DNA of 64,000 nucleotides from assembly GCF_041080865.1 (NCBI RefSeq), contig NZ_CP160906.1, positions 992,001 to 1,056,000 of the forward strand, in the 5' to 3' direction. The stretch is from Psychromonas sp. MME1. Lineage in GTDB: Bacteria; Pseudomonadota; Gammaproteobacteria; Enterobacterales; Psychromonadaceae. Position numbers and translations under genes: made by a program. Under the pieces are notes generated by a model, which did no database searches, was not told the DNA's origin, and was given only the letters and a program-made list of their open reading frames with translations. This document shows, piece after piece, positions 1 to 8,215 of this stretch (position 1 is the first letter of the stretch; every line of letters begins with the position of its first letter).

Positions 1-397
1 AGCGCGCCTCCTTCCAGACTGCTTTGCGCATTTCCTGTGCATCTTGAATAAGGTTGGGAATGGTTAAAAAATCTGCAAATAAAAGAAAGCATTCATCAAT
101 GGAGTAGATATGCTGTATAGGCGCAAATCGCCCAATAATTTGCATCATTTTGCCAGAGAGATCTCCATATAACTCATAGTTAGAGGAGCAAACTATTATA
201 CCCTTTGTGTTACATAGTGTTCGATATTTAAAATAGGGCTGAAATTTTTTAATACCCAAGGATATGGCTTGTTTATTCGCAGCGATAATACAGCCATCGT
301 TATTAGATAGCACAACCATTGGCTTACCACGCCATTCGGGGCGGAAAACTTGCTCAGAGCTGCAATAAAATGCGTTCGCATCAACTAATGCATACAT
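1..397 (-). CDS. umuC: DNA polymerase V catalytic subunit UmuC (partial, 3' end off the window)
   Basis: The minus-strand frame is open from an ATG at 397-395 to the left edge, giving 132 N-terminal residues. It starts MYALVDANAFYCS and continues with a Y-family polymerase N-terminus, including the metal-binding D6 region, the SNNDGCIIAA segment and a later SIDECF motif carrying the second catalytic acidic pair. UmuC with UmuD'2 forms the error-prone translesion polymerase Pol V of the SOS response. The ATG overlaps the umuD stop by one base, so the two are translationally coupled. The C-terminal two thirds lie outside the window, so intactness cannot be judged. Confidence 0.93.
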   Translation of the reverse strand, partial: MYALVDANAFYCSSEQVFRPEWRGKPMVVLSNNDGCIIAANKQAISLGIKKFQPYFKYRTLCNTKGIIVCSSNYELYGDLSGKMMQIIGRFAPIQHIYSIDECFLLFADFLTIPNLIQDAQEMRKAVWKEAR

Positions 398-807
398 TAA
401 GTGATATTCTCTAAAAGGTGGCTGGGGCGATGACATCGAATGGATCGGATCACCACGCCTTCAATCGTAAATTGGTCATTTTCTCGTATTGATATAGCAT
501 GGAAGTACTGATTAGCCGAGAGTAGCATCCGATTAGGTATATCGATAATTTTGCAAATAAACTCACCATTCAAATTTGCCACAATAACATCTTGATTTTT
601 AACCTGAATATGTCTGTCGATAATTAAAATATCGCCACTAAAAATACCAATTCCTTGCATAGAGTGGCCATCAGCTTTACCAATAAAAGTTGAGCTTGGG
701 TGGTCGACAAGCAGCGCATCGAGGCTTAATGGCAATTGAAGATAATCACTCGCAGGAGATTCAAATCCGGTAATGCCTGCACTTGCAGGTATAGGTATAA
801 TGTTCAT
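397..807 (-). CDS. umuD: SOS mutagenesis protein UmuD (LexA-like autoprotease)
   Basis: This 136-residue protein has the S24 peptidase fold signature. The nucleophile Ser49 lies in KADGHSMQG and the general base Lys86 in GEFICKI, matching Ser60 and Lys97 of E. coli UmuD after an 11-residue shorter N-terminus. RecA-stimulated self-cleavage yields UmuD', which partners UmuC in Pol V. The N-terminal segment reads SAGITGFESPASDY. Aligning GFxSPA places the scissile bond at Thr13-Gly14 rather than Cys-Gly, with an Ala10-Gly11 alternative just upstream. A LexA box lies directly upstream and umuC follows with a one-base overlap. Confidence 0.95.
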   Translation of the reverse strand: MNIIPIPASAGITGFESPASDYLQLPLSLDALLVDHPSSTFIGKADGHSMQGIGIFSGDILIIDRHIQVKNQDVIVANLNGEFICKIIDIPNRMLLSANQYFHAISIRENDQFTIEGVVIRSIRCHRPSHLLENIT

Positions 808-817
808 AGCGACCTAG

Positions 818-833
818 CTGTATAAATAAACAG
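818..833 (-). promoter_or_regulatory. LexA (SOS) box of umuDC
   Basis: The 16-base site CTG-TATAAATAAA-CAG matches the gammaproteobacterial LexA consensus CTG-N10-CAG with an AT-rich core. It lies 11 bases upstream of the umuD start, where it would occlude the promoter. SOS control of umuDC is well established in relatives. Confidence 0.85.
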
Positions 834-1039
834 TATTATTATAATGAACAAATTGATAAGTACAAGGGGAAAAATAAATCGATTTATTGGAATATTGAAG
901 TTGATTAGTTGTAATGCATTTGTTAACAGTGTTAACTTAATGTCCTCCTTGCATTGCTTTATATAAACCTAAGTCATTATTGGGTTGAGCTTCGTGATAA
1001 ACCAAGGCAATTAACTGTTACCGATAAGAGACTTCTTCT

Positions 1040-1899
1040 ATGTCATCATCCCGATTAATCCTTGTTACCGTCATTGCAATGATCGCCTTTGCTGGTAATT
1101 CATTGCTCTGTAGATTGGCTTTTAACGAGACGAACATTGATGCGGCGAGTTTTACAACGATTAGAATTTTATCCGCTGTCGTGATGCTCGCTGTCGTCGT
1201 TACTTTGAAAAATCGTCAGCTAATATGGGGAGGTAATTGGATTTCTGCGATTTCGCTACTAGCTTATGCAGCGGGATTTTCATTTGCTTACCTAAGTCTT
1301 CCTGCTGCTACTGGTGCGCTTCTGCTGTTTGGTGCCGTGCAAGCTACAATGATCAGTTATGGCGTGTTTGCCGGGGAGTTGACGAATATTAAACAGTTTT
1401 CAGGTATTGCGTTGGCATTAGGTGGTTTAATTGTGCTTTTCTTGCCTGGGTTAGCGTCGCCCCCTTTAGTGGGATCGCTACTGATGCTAGGCGCAGGTAT
1501 CGCATGGGGATCTATTCGTTGCGTGGACGAAGTGCTGGTGATGCAACGCAAGAAACATCTGGTAATTTTCTCCGTGCGGCTCCACTCGCATTAGTGGTAA
1601 GCATGTTAATGATACCGCAAATGAGTGTCGATTATTCCGGAATTGTGTATGCCGTGGCATCGGGTGCGTTAGCATCGGGTATCGGCTACGCACTTTGGTA
1701 TAGCGTTTTACCTTATTTGAAAGCCACAAGCGCAGCAACCGTTCAACTAAGTGTTCCAGTAATAACTGCACTAGGTGGTGTGGTTTTGTTGGGCGAACCA
1801 ATTACGTTTAGGTTAGTGTTAGCATCCTGTGCAATTTTAGGGGGAATCTGTATATATATTTTAGCGAAGGGAGACGCAGCCGTTGCCCACAAAAAATAA
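1040..1899 (+). CDS. EamA/DMT-family drug/metabolite exporter (frameshifted)
   Basis: Two frames make one typical 10-TM DMT exporter with two EamA repeats. The first starts MSSSRLILVTVIAMIAFAGNSLLCRLAF and runs to AGIAWG; the second resumes IYSLRGRSAGDATQ and runs to the stop at 1899. The switch falls on the G run at 1506-1509: with five Gs instead of four the protein reads AGIAWGIYSLRG without interruption and is 286 residues, the usual family length. Conservation continues perfectly on both sides, so a sequencing error or a very recent mutation is more likely than an old pseudogene. Substrate unknown. It stands alone, divergent from umuDC. Confidence 0.8.
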
Positions 1900-2145
1900 G
1901 CGAGGATGTTTTTTAAGCACTTTTCCTGCATAAAATTGAGGCAATATATTTCATACCTATTGGTATTAGCCATTATGCTCTCTGTTGTTGATGAACGGAC
2001 GCTATCAACTTCGAGTAGGTCGATCAATGCCACAGTAATCGGGATAAACTTCATTATAAAATCATATTGATTAGCAAATGCCGTGTACGACAGGCCAGAT
2101 TAACAAAACATCTCCAGGTAACATGACGATATACAAGGAAGTATC

Positions 2146-3351
2146 ATGCTGATAACGATCAGAAGTAGAGTGAATAAAGTTAAGAGCGGACTGACTCGCC
2201 TAAATAATCAACCGATTGGAAAGAGTGTGTTAACCATTGTACTGTTTCTTGATTTATTCATTTTAATGTCAATTTTTCAAGGCTTAGATGATCACACCCG
2301 ACAGTTAACAACACCCTATGAATACGTCCCGCAGAATTGCCGAGATATTGTTATTGATGAACAGTGGAATGAGAATAATAGACTTACTCTCACCGCAAAA
2401 ATGGTCTCAAGGCAGCGCAGTCATTATGGTTATCTAGATGAAAATCACCGAGACCAAGAAGTGCATCCTATCTGCCTATCAATATCAACGCTATTGCATG
2501 CAATTGAAACGGATAAAACACTTTCTAGCAATCTGAGTTTATTGCTTAAGTTAAGAGGGCAAGTGGTTGATGTTAAGTCTCAACTTGATCGTATAAAGGG
2601 GGCATATGATACAACGCTTTTAGAGGATATTGCAGATAATAGTACAAAAGAAAATCCCGTTTCGTTCAAAAAAGAGGTCTCGCTATTAAGCAATAAACTA
2701 AATGCCTTAGTAAAGGAAGAGGGGGGATTGGTCGATGAACTTATGCATAATCGGCAACTGGTTGAATTTTTTGATGTAATTGATACCTCATCGACTAAAA
2801 ATAGAGACATTCTTTTAGCGGAATTACGCGATTTAAATTTTTGGTATCCAGCAAAGCGTTTGGCGATGGAGATGCTATTTTTGCTACCGCTTGTCATCAT
2901 CTTCTATCTATGGAACTCCAAAAGCATCGTTGCGAATAGGCCATACCAAAGTTTAGTCTCATCTCATCTGTTAGTTGTTGTATTTATACCTGTAATATTT
3001 AAGTTGATGGAGCTGATTTACGATATTGTGCCGCAAAAGCTTTTAAAGCATATATTTGTATTACTCGCGTCATTAAAGCTTATTGCAATATGGCATTACG
3101 TCATGATGGGAGTCGCTGTTTTAGCTGCTATGGCTTTGATTTACTTTATGCAGAAAAAAATATTTTCACCGGAAAAAATCATTCAACGGCGTATTATTAA
3201 AGGACAATGTCAACATTGCGGAGTCCATTTACCAAACGGTAATGATGCTTGTCCGATATGTGGCTTTATGCAATTTAAGCTCTGTGGTCATTGCAATATG
3301 AAAACCTATATACATGGAAAATATTGCAGAAAGTGCGGTGCCTGTGACTAA
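2146..3351 (+). CDS. Membrane protein with C-terminal double zinc ribbon, unknown function
   Basis: I do not recognise this 401-residue protein. A TM segment lies at about residues 28-45, followed by a long soluble, partly coiled region (about 46-240). Three or four TM segments follow at about 240-337, and the tail at 355-401 carries four CxxC pairs (Cys 355/358, 369/372, 380/383 and 394/397, with an extra Cys400). The tail resembles a double zinc ribbon with CQHCG, CPICGF, CGHCN and CRKCG knuckles, probably cytoplasmic. The ATG is preceded by AAGGAAGTATC, a fair ribosome binding site. It has no operon partner and starts the accessory pocket that runs to 5.5 kb. Confidence 0.6.
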   Translation: MLITIRSRVNKVKSGLTRLNNQPIGKSVLTIVLFLDLFILMSIFQGLDDHTRQLTTPYEYVPQNCRDIVIDEQWNENNRLTLTAKMVSRQRSHYGYLDENHRDQEVHPICLSISTLLHAIETDKTLSSNLSLLLKLRGQVVDVKSQLDRIKGAYDTTLLEDIADNSTKENPVSFKKEVSLLSNKLNALVKEEGGLVDELMHNRQLVEFFDVIDTSSTKNRDILLAELRDLNFWYPAKRLAMEMLFLLPLVIIFYLWNSKSIVANRPYQSLVSSHLLVVVFIPVIFKLMELIYDIVPQKLLKHIFVLLASLKLIAIWHYVMMGVAVLAAMALIYFMQKKIFSPEKIIQRRIIKGQCQHCGVHLPNGNDACPICGFMQFKLCGHCNMKTYIHGKYCRKCGACD

Positions 3352-3771
3352 ATATCAGTGGTTATTGTGGTTGAATAATGATCACCACAACGTATTCAAG
3401 ATATAGTATGAGCAAGTCTCAGAAGCAGTTAATGAGCGCGTGGGACAAAATGTATTCCGTAAGTGAATGCACTAGGTCTAAATAATTTCCAGTACAGGGT
3501 AAGTCGCTTAGGGGCACAAAGCGAGATAGAAAATTTATAGCTAAATACAAAAAAGACCACCATTTCAGGTAGCCTCAAAGTTATGCGTATAACGGGTGTT
3601 ATGGTAAATAAACAGCCTGTTGGTGCTTAGATTTATAACTTTAGTGGTAAAATAGTACATGCGGTAATCAAATAGAATAATTATTAATTACAGCTGCAAA
3701 GTAAAAAGCCCATTTTTTAGTGGGCTTTTTGCATTTTAGAACTTTGTATCCAGCTAAAAGAGGAACTAATT
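3352..3771. other. Intergenic region, 420 bp, no convincing gene
   Basis: No open frame with coding character was found. It holds a weak 7-bp hairpin (TTGTGGT/ACCACAA) shortly after the preceding stop and a strong terminator-like hairpin at 3703-3730. The remaining sequence may be decayed accessory DNA. Confidence 0.4.
3703..3730. terminator. Rho-independent terminator-like hairpin
   Basis: A perfect 10-bp stem (AAAAAGCCCA/TGGGCTTTTT) encloses an 8-base loop, with A and T tracts on the two sides that would serve either strand. It lies 352 bases after the zinc-ribbon gene and 42 bases before the next ORF, so it may insulate the latter or end a lost gene. Confidence 0.65.
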
Positions 3772-4110
3772 ATGTTTATAGAGAGTTTATTATTATTACT
3801 GAGTTTCATTTCCATTATCTTTGGTAATTTATTTACCACTAACCCCAAACTTTACATTCAAAAAGTAGAGTTCATCCTATTTAAAAAATTACAGTTTCTA
3901 TTAATAGCCATTGGGCTTATAGGGATGATATGTATGCTACTACCTTATCCGATTGATAGCTTAATTTCACAGGACGCAATAAGGTCATTATTAACAGAGC
4001 TGGAAGAGGTTGTGAATAAATACTTTGTACAGTTTATTGTGTTCAACTTTGTATTCGATGGCATCCTATACAAGACGCTATCTTTAGCCAGAGAATCAAT
4101 TAAGTCATAA
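3772..4110 (+). CDS. Small hypothetical membrane protein
   Basis: This 112-residue protein matches no family I know. It has a hydrophobic segment at about residues 4-20 (ESLLLLLSFISIIFGNLF), a second at about 40-62 (LQFLLIAIGLIGMICMLLPY) and a possible third near 87-100 (FVQFIVFNFVFDGILY). The ATG follows AGAGGAACTAATT, a good Shine-Dalgarno spacing, which supports real translation. A terminator-like hairpin follows the stop. Orphan gene in the accessory pocket. Confidence 0.5.
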   Translation: MFIESLLLLLSFISIIFGNLFTTNPKLYIQKVEFILFKKLQFLLIAIGLIGMICMLLPYPIDSLISQDAIRSLLTELEEVVNKYFVQFIVFNFVFDGILYKTLSLARESIKS

Positions 4111-4131
4111 CCAATCATGCCATAGAAAAAC

Positions 4132-4151
4132 CGAGGGGCGATTTCCCCTCG
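4132..4151. terminator. Rho-independent terminator-like hairpin
   Basis: A 7-bp GC-rich stem CGAGGGG/CCCCTCG with a 6-base loop is preceded by five As and followed by a weak T stretch. It sits between two convergent hypothetical genes (ends at 4110 and 4200) and may serve both. Confidence 0.6.
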
Positions 4152-4199
4152 TTTCCTATATGAACAATTGGTAGCTCATTGTCAGATACACTTTTTTAT

Positions 4200-4643
4200 T
4201 TATAGGGTTACGTATATTTTTTGAGATGTTTTAGGGGAAACAAACGACAGCTTCCTATTTTCTATATTGTAATCATATTTAACTTTTTCTTTCCAATCAC
4301 CCCATTTATTTCCAATCATTCCCATTGATTTATCTTCAATTAGCCATTGAGCATATTCAATACTTGATGAGTCAATGTCACAAACATATTGAAAAGTGAC
4401 AGTGTCACCATTAAACCATTTTCCAGTATATTTGACATATACATAACCATTATCATCACTCTTATAGTGAGTCATTATCGATGTAGGCTTTTTCATAATT
4501 GAACCTATATAAGCTTTACATACTTCACCTTTTTTAGCATTAGTCCAATTTATCTCTGAAGTATTGCTTGGCATCCGTGGCACTATTACTGATGCTCCGA
4601 TACCTAACAGAAATATCATGAGCATAACTTTCCCTAGTGACAT
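4200..4643 (-). CDS. Hypothetical secreted or membrane-anchored protein
   Basis: This 147-residue protein begins MSLGKVMLMIFLLGIGASVIVP, an uncleaved signal anchor or signal peptide, followed by a soluble region with a few Cys (CKAYIG, YVCDID) that could form a periplasmic disulfide. The middle (KPTSIMTHYKSDDNGYVYVKYTG) has the look of a beta-rich periplasmic domain. I do not recognise a family. The ATG is preceded by AAAGGAACACTTATG, a good ribosome binding site. It converges on the neighbouring small membrane protein, with a shared terminator between them. Confidence 0.55.
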   Translation of the reverse strand: MSLGKVMLMIFLLGIGASVIVPRMPSNTSEINWTNAKKGEVCKAYIGSIMKKPTSIMTHYKSDDNGYVYVKYTGKWFNGDTVTFQYVCDIDSSSIEYAQWLIEDKSMGMIGNKWGDWKEKVKYDYNIENRKLSFVSPKTSQKIYVTL

Positions 4644-4731
4644 AAGTGTTCCTTTGCTTTTAGATTGTGATTTATAATTGATATAATAACAGGCAATTTA
4701 TAAGTATTGCACCAATAGATTAAATAAAATC

Positions 4732-4798
4732 AAACAGCTATATGCGCAAAATGACTGTTATGTTAAATGGTGGTTTTTTCTTATACAAATAGCTGTTT
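4732..4798. repeat. 10-bp perfect inverted repeat with 47-bp spacer
   Basis: AAACAGCTAT at 4732-4741 is repeated in inverted orientation as ATAGCTGTTT at 4789-4798, in the intergenic region upstream of the minus-strand hypothetical gene ending at 4643. The spacer carries no obvious gene. It could be a decayed mobile element end pair or chance in AT-rich DNA. Confidence 0.3.
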
Positions 4799-4906
4799 CA
4801 CCATAGAATTAATACTAACCACTTAAATTTATTAGTTGATTGTTCGGTATTAGCCATAAAATCGTAAATCAAAAAAAATATTGGCCGACTGTTTTTTTAA
4901 CCGTAA

Positions 4907-5308
4907 ATGTATGATTCTTGTTTGGTTTCCTTTCTAAGGCCAAACCGCTATATTAACCAGTTTAATTTTTTTATTATAAACAGAGTTCACACAAGTAAAA
5001 TTTCTACTATTTTATCGCTTTCTAGCTCGCCATGGGGGCGAAGGCGACTTAGTTTTCTTAGTAGTAACGGTATTAGAAAATTTGTGAGGTGTTCAAGGTT
5101 AGTAGTGATTGCCATTTCAATTGTTTCGTTCACCTTGTTCTCGTATTTAAAATATAAAAAAATGACATTTGTTGTGGGCTATATTATGGCGTTTCTGAAG
5201 TTGTTGGGCACAAGCGTGGCCACAAATGGTTTTTTGTGTATTTTTAGTGATCTCTATTTAACGATAAAAAAAGATATTTTTAGTAGTGATACCAATTCCG
5301 ATAAATAG
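4907..5308 (+). CDS. Doubtful ORF running into a repeat element
   Basis: This 133-codon frame has one or two hydrophobic stretches (LVVIAISIVSFTLFSYL and a later MAFLKLLGTSVATNGFL) but no recognisable domain and no clear ribosome binding site before its ATG. The last six codons and the stop lie inside the 162-bp inverted-repeat element at 5289, so the present C-terminus was supplied by the insertion. It may be a truncated remnant of an older membrane gene or a chance ORF. Confidence 0.2.
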   Translation: MYDSCLVSFLRPNRYINQFNFFIINRVHTSKISTILSLSSSPWGRRRLSFLSSNGIRKFVRCSRLVVIAISIVSFTLFSYLKYKKMTFVVGYIMAFLKLLGTSVATNGFLCIFSDLYLTIKKDIFSSDTNSDK

Positions 5309-5450
5309 CTGATCTATTTTACTGGTTAAAACAACTTACTGCTGCGTTGTAATTTTCGCAAAGGGAATAACCATTTACGTCAAATTACGCCTTGAATTAA
5401 GCTGTTTTTCCTACGCAAAATTTAGATCACATACTTACCGGAGTTGGTAT
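5289..5450. mobile_element. 162-bp MITE-like inverted-repeat element, copy 1
   Basis: The element begins ATACCAATTCCG and ends CGGAGTTGGTAT, its imperfect inverted complement; over about 19 bases the ends match with few changes. A second copy of exactly the same length at 59197-59358 differs at only four positions by my comparison. It encodes no protein. Short terminal inverted repeats, constant length and intergenic position fit a non-autonomous (MITE-like) element moved by a transposase in trans. I could not define a target duplication. Confidence 0.8.
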
Positions 5451-5490
5451 GAGTTTTATTGATTTTTACGAAGACGTATTAAACAACAGG

Positions 5491-5525
5491 CATAAAAAAA
5501 CCGCAACAAGTGCGGTTTTTTTATG
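5491..5525 (-). terminator. Terminator of the tRNA operon
   Basis: A perfect 15-bp stem (left arm CATAAAAAAACCGCA) with loop ACAAG carries a T tract in its descending arm on the minus strand. It lies two bases past the CCA end of the last tRNA, where transcription of the tRNA operon should stop. Confidence 0.9.
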
Positions 5526-5527
5526 TG

Positions 5528-5604
<77 letters not shown>

Positions 5605-5646
5605 ATTTATATTTAGGATTTAAGTTAGTAAACTTGACGGGTGTTA

Positions 5647-5708
5647 ACCCTCTGGTCCAACTTTTCATAAACCCATGGAGATGCGCTACCAAGGTGCGCT
5701 AATCACCG
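5647..5708 (-). pseudogene. Broken tRNA-Pro copy 1
   Basis: The 5' half of tRNA-Pro (acceptor strand, D arm and start of the anticodon arm) is intact apart from one change in the D arm. The anticodon is replaced by a longer unrelated insert (CCATGGGTTTATGAAAAG), and the T arm and 3' acceptor strand are absent. Only GGACCAGAGGGT of the 3' half survives. It cannot fold as a tRNA. Confidence 0.75.
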
Positions 5709-5750
5709 AAATTTTGTACTACATATTTAGAGTTTACATTTTACGGGTCA

Positions 5751-5813
5751 GACCCTCTGGTCCAACTTTTCATAAACCCATGGAGATGCGCTACCAAGCA
5801 GCGCTAATCACCG
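5751..5813 (-). pseudogene. Broken tRNA-Pro copy 2
   Basis: It has the same architecture as the neighbouring broken copy: intact 5' tRNA-Pro half, an insert at the anticodon, a short remnant of the variable region and no T arm. Together with the 5' flank (AAATTTTGTACTACATATTT) it is part of a direct repeat of about 113 bp that recurs at 6286-6398. Confidence 0.75.
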
Positions 5814-5884
5814 AGGATGGTATTTTTTGAAATCATTGAACTTATTATTTAGAAAAATATAACAAGATGATTTGTAAGTCTAAA

Positions 5885-5969
5885 TGGTGCGGAGTGAGAG
5901 ACTTGAACTCTCACACCCTTCGATACTAGAACCTAAATCTAGCGCGTCTACCAATTCCGCCAACTCCGC
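5885..5969 (-). tRNA. tRNA-Leu (anticodon TAG)
   Basis: The 85-nt gene with encoded CCA has the long variable arm of a class II tRNA. The acceptor GCGGAGT pairs with ACTCCGC, and the loop TTTAGGT gives anticodon TAG. It sits third in the Arg-His-Leu-Pro series. Confidence 0.96.
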
Positions 5970-5998
5970 GACAATTTAAACTGTTTATCTTCAAAAAA

Positions 5999-6075
5999 TG
6001 GGGCGAATGACGGGGATTGAACCCGCGACAACCGGAATCACAATCCGGGGCTCTACCAACTGAGCTACATCCGCC
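5999..6075 (-). tRNA. tRNA-His (anticodon GTG)
   Basis: The 77-nt gene has encoded CCA. The loop TTGTGAT gives GTG. The extra 5' G(-1) typical of tRNA-His is encoded and faces the C discriminator base; the acceptor GCGGATG pairs with CATTCGC with one G-U pair. Confidence 0.96.
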
Positions 6076-6092
6076 ACTAAACTTTTTAAAAA

Positions 6093-6169
6093 TGGTACGC
6101 CCTACAGGATTCGAACCTGTGGCCTACGGCTTAGAAGGCCGTTGCTCTATCCAACTGAGCTAAGGGCGC
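6093..6169 (-). tRNA. tRNA-Arg (anticodon TCT)
   Basis: The 77-nt gene has encoded CCA. The acceptor GCGCCCT pairs with AGGGCGT by one G-U, and the loop CTTCTAA gives TCT. It starts the Arg-His-Leu-Pro block. Confidence 0.96.
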
Positions 6170-6216
6170 ATCGTTGGTCTGTACTCTACAACACGTTTAT
6201 AACGTGTTTTTAAATG

Positions 6217-6293
<77 letters not shown>

Positions 6294-6335
6294 AAATTTT
6301 GTACTACATATTTAGAGTCTACATTTTACGGGTCA

Positions 6336-6398
6336 GACCCTCTGGTCCAACTCTTTGTAAATCCAAGGAGATGCGCTACCAAGCTGCGCTAATCACCG
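6336..6398 (-). pseudogene. Broken tRNA-Pro copy 3
   Basis: It is the first transcribed tRNA-like unit of the operon. The 5' half is identical to tRNA-Pro up to CATCT, then CCTTGGATTTACAAAGAG replaces the anticodon, then GGACCAGAGGGTC is kept and the T arm is missing. The same layout as the other two broken copies shows that they come from one event copied several times. Confidence 0.75.
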
Positions 6399-6436
6399 AT
6401 GGTTGCTAAACTATTATGCCTTAACAACGGAGCGAG

Positions 6437-6465
6437 ATATTACTGAGTTGTGTTAGTCTCGTCAA
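6437..6465 (-). promoter_or_regulatory. Sigma-70 promoter of the tRNA operon
   Basis: On the minus strand, TTGACG (6465-6460) and TAATAT (6442-6437) are separated by 17 bases, followed by the GC-containing stretch CTCGCTCCG. This fits a strong sigma-70 promoter with a stringent-control type discriminator, placed just before the first tRNA-like unit. Confidence 0.75.
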
Positions 6466-6501
6466 ATATTATTTATTAAAAATTATCTGTATGCTGATTT
6501 A

Positions 6502-7884
6502 TTAAACGCATTGATTGTTTTCACGGCATTTACTTGTGTAACGTTTTTGTAGCACGTACAGATGCTGACCTAATAGTATAGCAGATACGGTCAAACCGAC
6601 AGTAATTCCAATCCAAAATCCCTTAGCTCCCATCGGCTCGACCATAAAATTTGTCAAACCAAGTAGGTAACCTAAAGGTAAACCAACTAGCCAGTAAGCT
6701 ATAAATGTACGAATAAAAATAGCTTTCATCTCTTGATAACCACGTAAAGCACCTGCTGCGACAACTTGTATCGCATCGGTACATTGATATAACGCAGCGA
6801 ATAGGATGAGTGTAAGTGCCAATGGTATAACATTAAGATCATCGGTGTATAAATAGGCGATATCTTCCCTGAAATATACAGTCAATAAAGCAGTACAGAT
6901 TGCAGTCCCTAAGGCTAATGTAAAACCAGCATAGCTAGACTGTTTGGCATCATTAGGATTGCCTTTGCCTAAATTAAAACCAACGCGGATACTGACTGCA
7001 TTGGCTATGCTCAAGGGTAGCATAAATACCATAGAGGAGAAGTTAATGGCAATTTGGTGGGCTGCAACGATGTTCGGTCCTAGTGGGGCTACGAGTATGG
7101 CAACCATTGCGAAGATGGTGATTTCAAAGAACAGGGCAATGGCAACGGGTAAACCAAGTTTAAAAATAGACCATAGCGCCGTACCATTAGGGCGTTTAAA
7201 TTGTGTAAAAAGCGGGTAGTACTTGAGTTTTTTACAAATAAAAACATACACAATTAACGATAAAAGCATGAACCAATAAACGATGGTTGTGGCAACGCCA
7301 CACCCGACCCCTCCCAATGCGGGTAGGCCGAATTTGCCGTATACAAAAATCCAGTTTAGTGGAATATTCAGCAGTAATCCGATGAATGCAATAACCATAG
7401 CCGGTTTTGTCAGTGACAGTCCTTCAACATAATTACGCAGCGCTTGAAATAATAAAAAAGCAGGGACAGCAGGTAAAACCACAAATATATAATGACTGAT
7501 TATCTCTTTTAAAGCGATGTCGATATCCATGGCATTGAGCATGTGGTTAACATTATATAAAACAACGATTGTTGGCACAGATAAAAACAATGCGAGATAT
7601 AGTCCCTGTTGGCCTATATAGGGGATGCTATCGGTTTCATTTGCACCATGGGCCTGCGCAATGCGGGGAATTAACGCCATTAATATGCCGACGCCAAATA
7701 GAATACAGGGTAGCCATATGCTTGATGCAACCGCTACTGCCGCCATATCATTAGCACTGACACCACCTGCCATGACGGTATCAACAAAACCCATTGCTGT
7801 TTGTGCAAATTGTGCGATAAAAAGGGGGACACTTAATTTAATGAGTTTGTTTATTTCTTGGCGATGAAACACGTAATTTTCCAA
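6502..7884 (-). CDS. norM: NorM-type MATE multidrug efflux protein
   Basis: This 460-residue protein has about 12 TM segments and the NorM N-terminal signature AQTAMGFVDTVMAGGVSANDMAAVAVASSIWLP, almost as in Vibrio NorM. Family members export cationic drugs such as norfloxacin and ethidium in exchange for Na+ or H+ across the inner membrane. Length and ends are normal. The gene stands alone, divergent from pepN and upstream of the tRNA operon. The specific substrate is inference. Confidence 0.9.
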   Translation of the reverse strand: MENYVFHRQEINKLIKLSVPLFIAQFAQTAMGFVDTVMAGGVSANDMAAVAVASSIWLPCILFGVGILMALIPRIAQAHGANETDSIPYIGQQGLYLALFLSVPTIVVLYNVNHMLNAMDIDIALKEIISHYIFVVLPAVPAFLLFQALRNYVEGLSLTKPAMVIAFIGLLLNIPLNWIFVYGKFGLPALGGVGCGVATTIVYWFMLLSLIVYVFICKKLKYYPLFTQFKRPNGTALWSIFKLGLPVAIALFFEITIFAMVAILVAPLGPNIVAAHQIAINFSSMVFMLPLSIANAVSIRVGFNLGKGNPNDAKQSSYAGFTLALGTAICTALLTVYFREDIAYLYTDDLNVIPLALTLILFAALYQCTDAIQVVAAGALRGYQEMKAIFIRTFIAYWLVGLPLGYLLGLTNFMVEPMGAKGFWIGITVGLTVSAILLGQHLYVLQKRYTSKCRENNQCV

Positions 7885-8215
7885 TGACTGAGAGTATGAA
7901 GATGGCGATGTTATACGCCTTACTTTTTATTATTGCAATGACAATCAAACTCAATGCACCATGATGAATTGGGAATATGGTTGTAACAAATAAAGCGGGC
8001 ATGCTAATGAGAAAGGGGCGCTAATAAGTAGTTAATGTGCTAAATTAAGGCTTTAATCAGTGCCACGTAATTAATTACAGAAGATTTATAATAAGAGGTT
8101 AGCAAATATTACACCTTCTTGTATATTAACCCTATTGAGTTTCAAGCGGCGAAAATAGTTGTAATCTATTTTCAAACCCTTGCTAATATTCCATCTAAAA
8201 AAAAGAGTGTTTAAC
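7885..8215. other. Divergent intergenic region norM/pepN
   Basis: This 331-bp AT-rich spacer must carry both promoters; I did not find a convincing -35/-10 pair. The one structure seen is a hairpin at 8151-8173 in the presumed pepN leader. Confidence 0.4.
8151..8173 (+). other. Hairpin in the pepN leader
   Basis: An 8-bp perfect stem GAAAATAG/CTATTTTC with a 7-base loop lies 42 bases before the pepN ATG. It has no T tract, so it is not a standard terminator. It could be an RNA stability element or chance. Confidence 0.35.

Noticed and set aside
196-384. 62-codon minus-strand ORF inside umuC
   Set aside because: It is a shadow in another frame; the frame starting at 397 translates to a clear UmuC N-terminus.
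1743-2054. Minus-strand ORF across the end of the DMT exporter
   Set aside because: No domain or ribosome binding site, and it is antisense to conserved exporter sequence over half its length.
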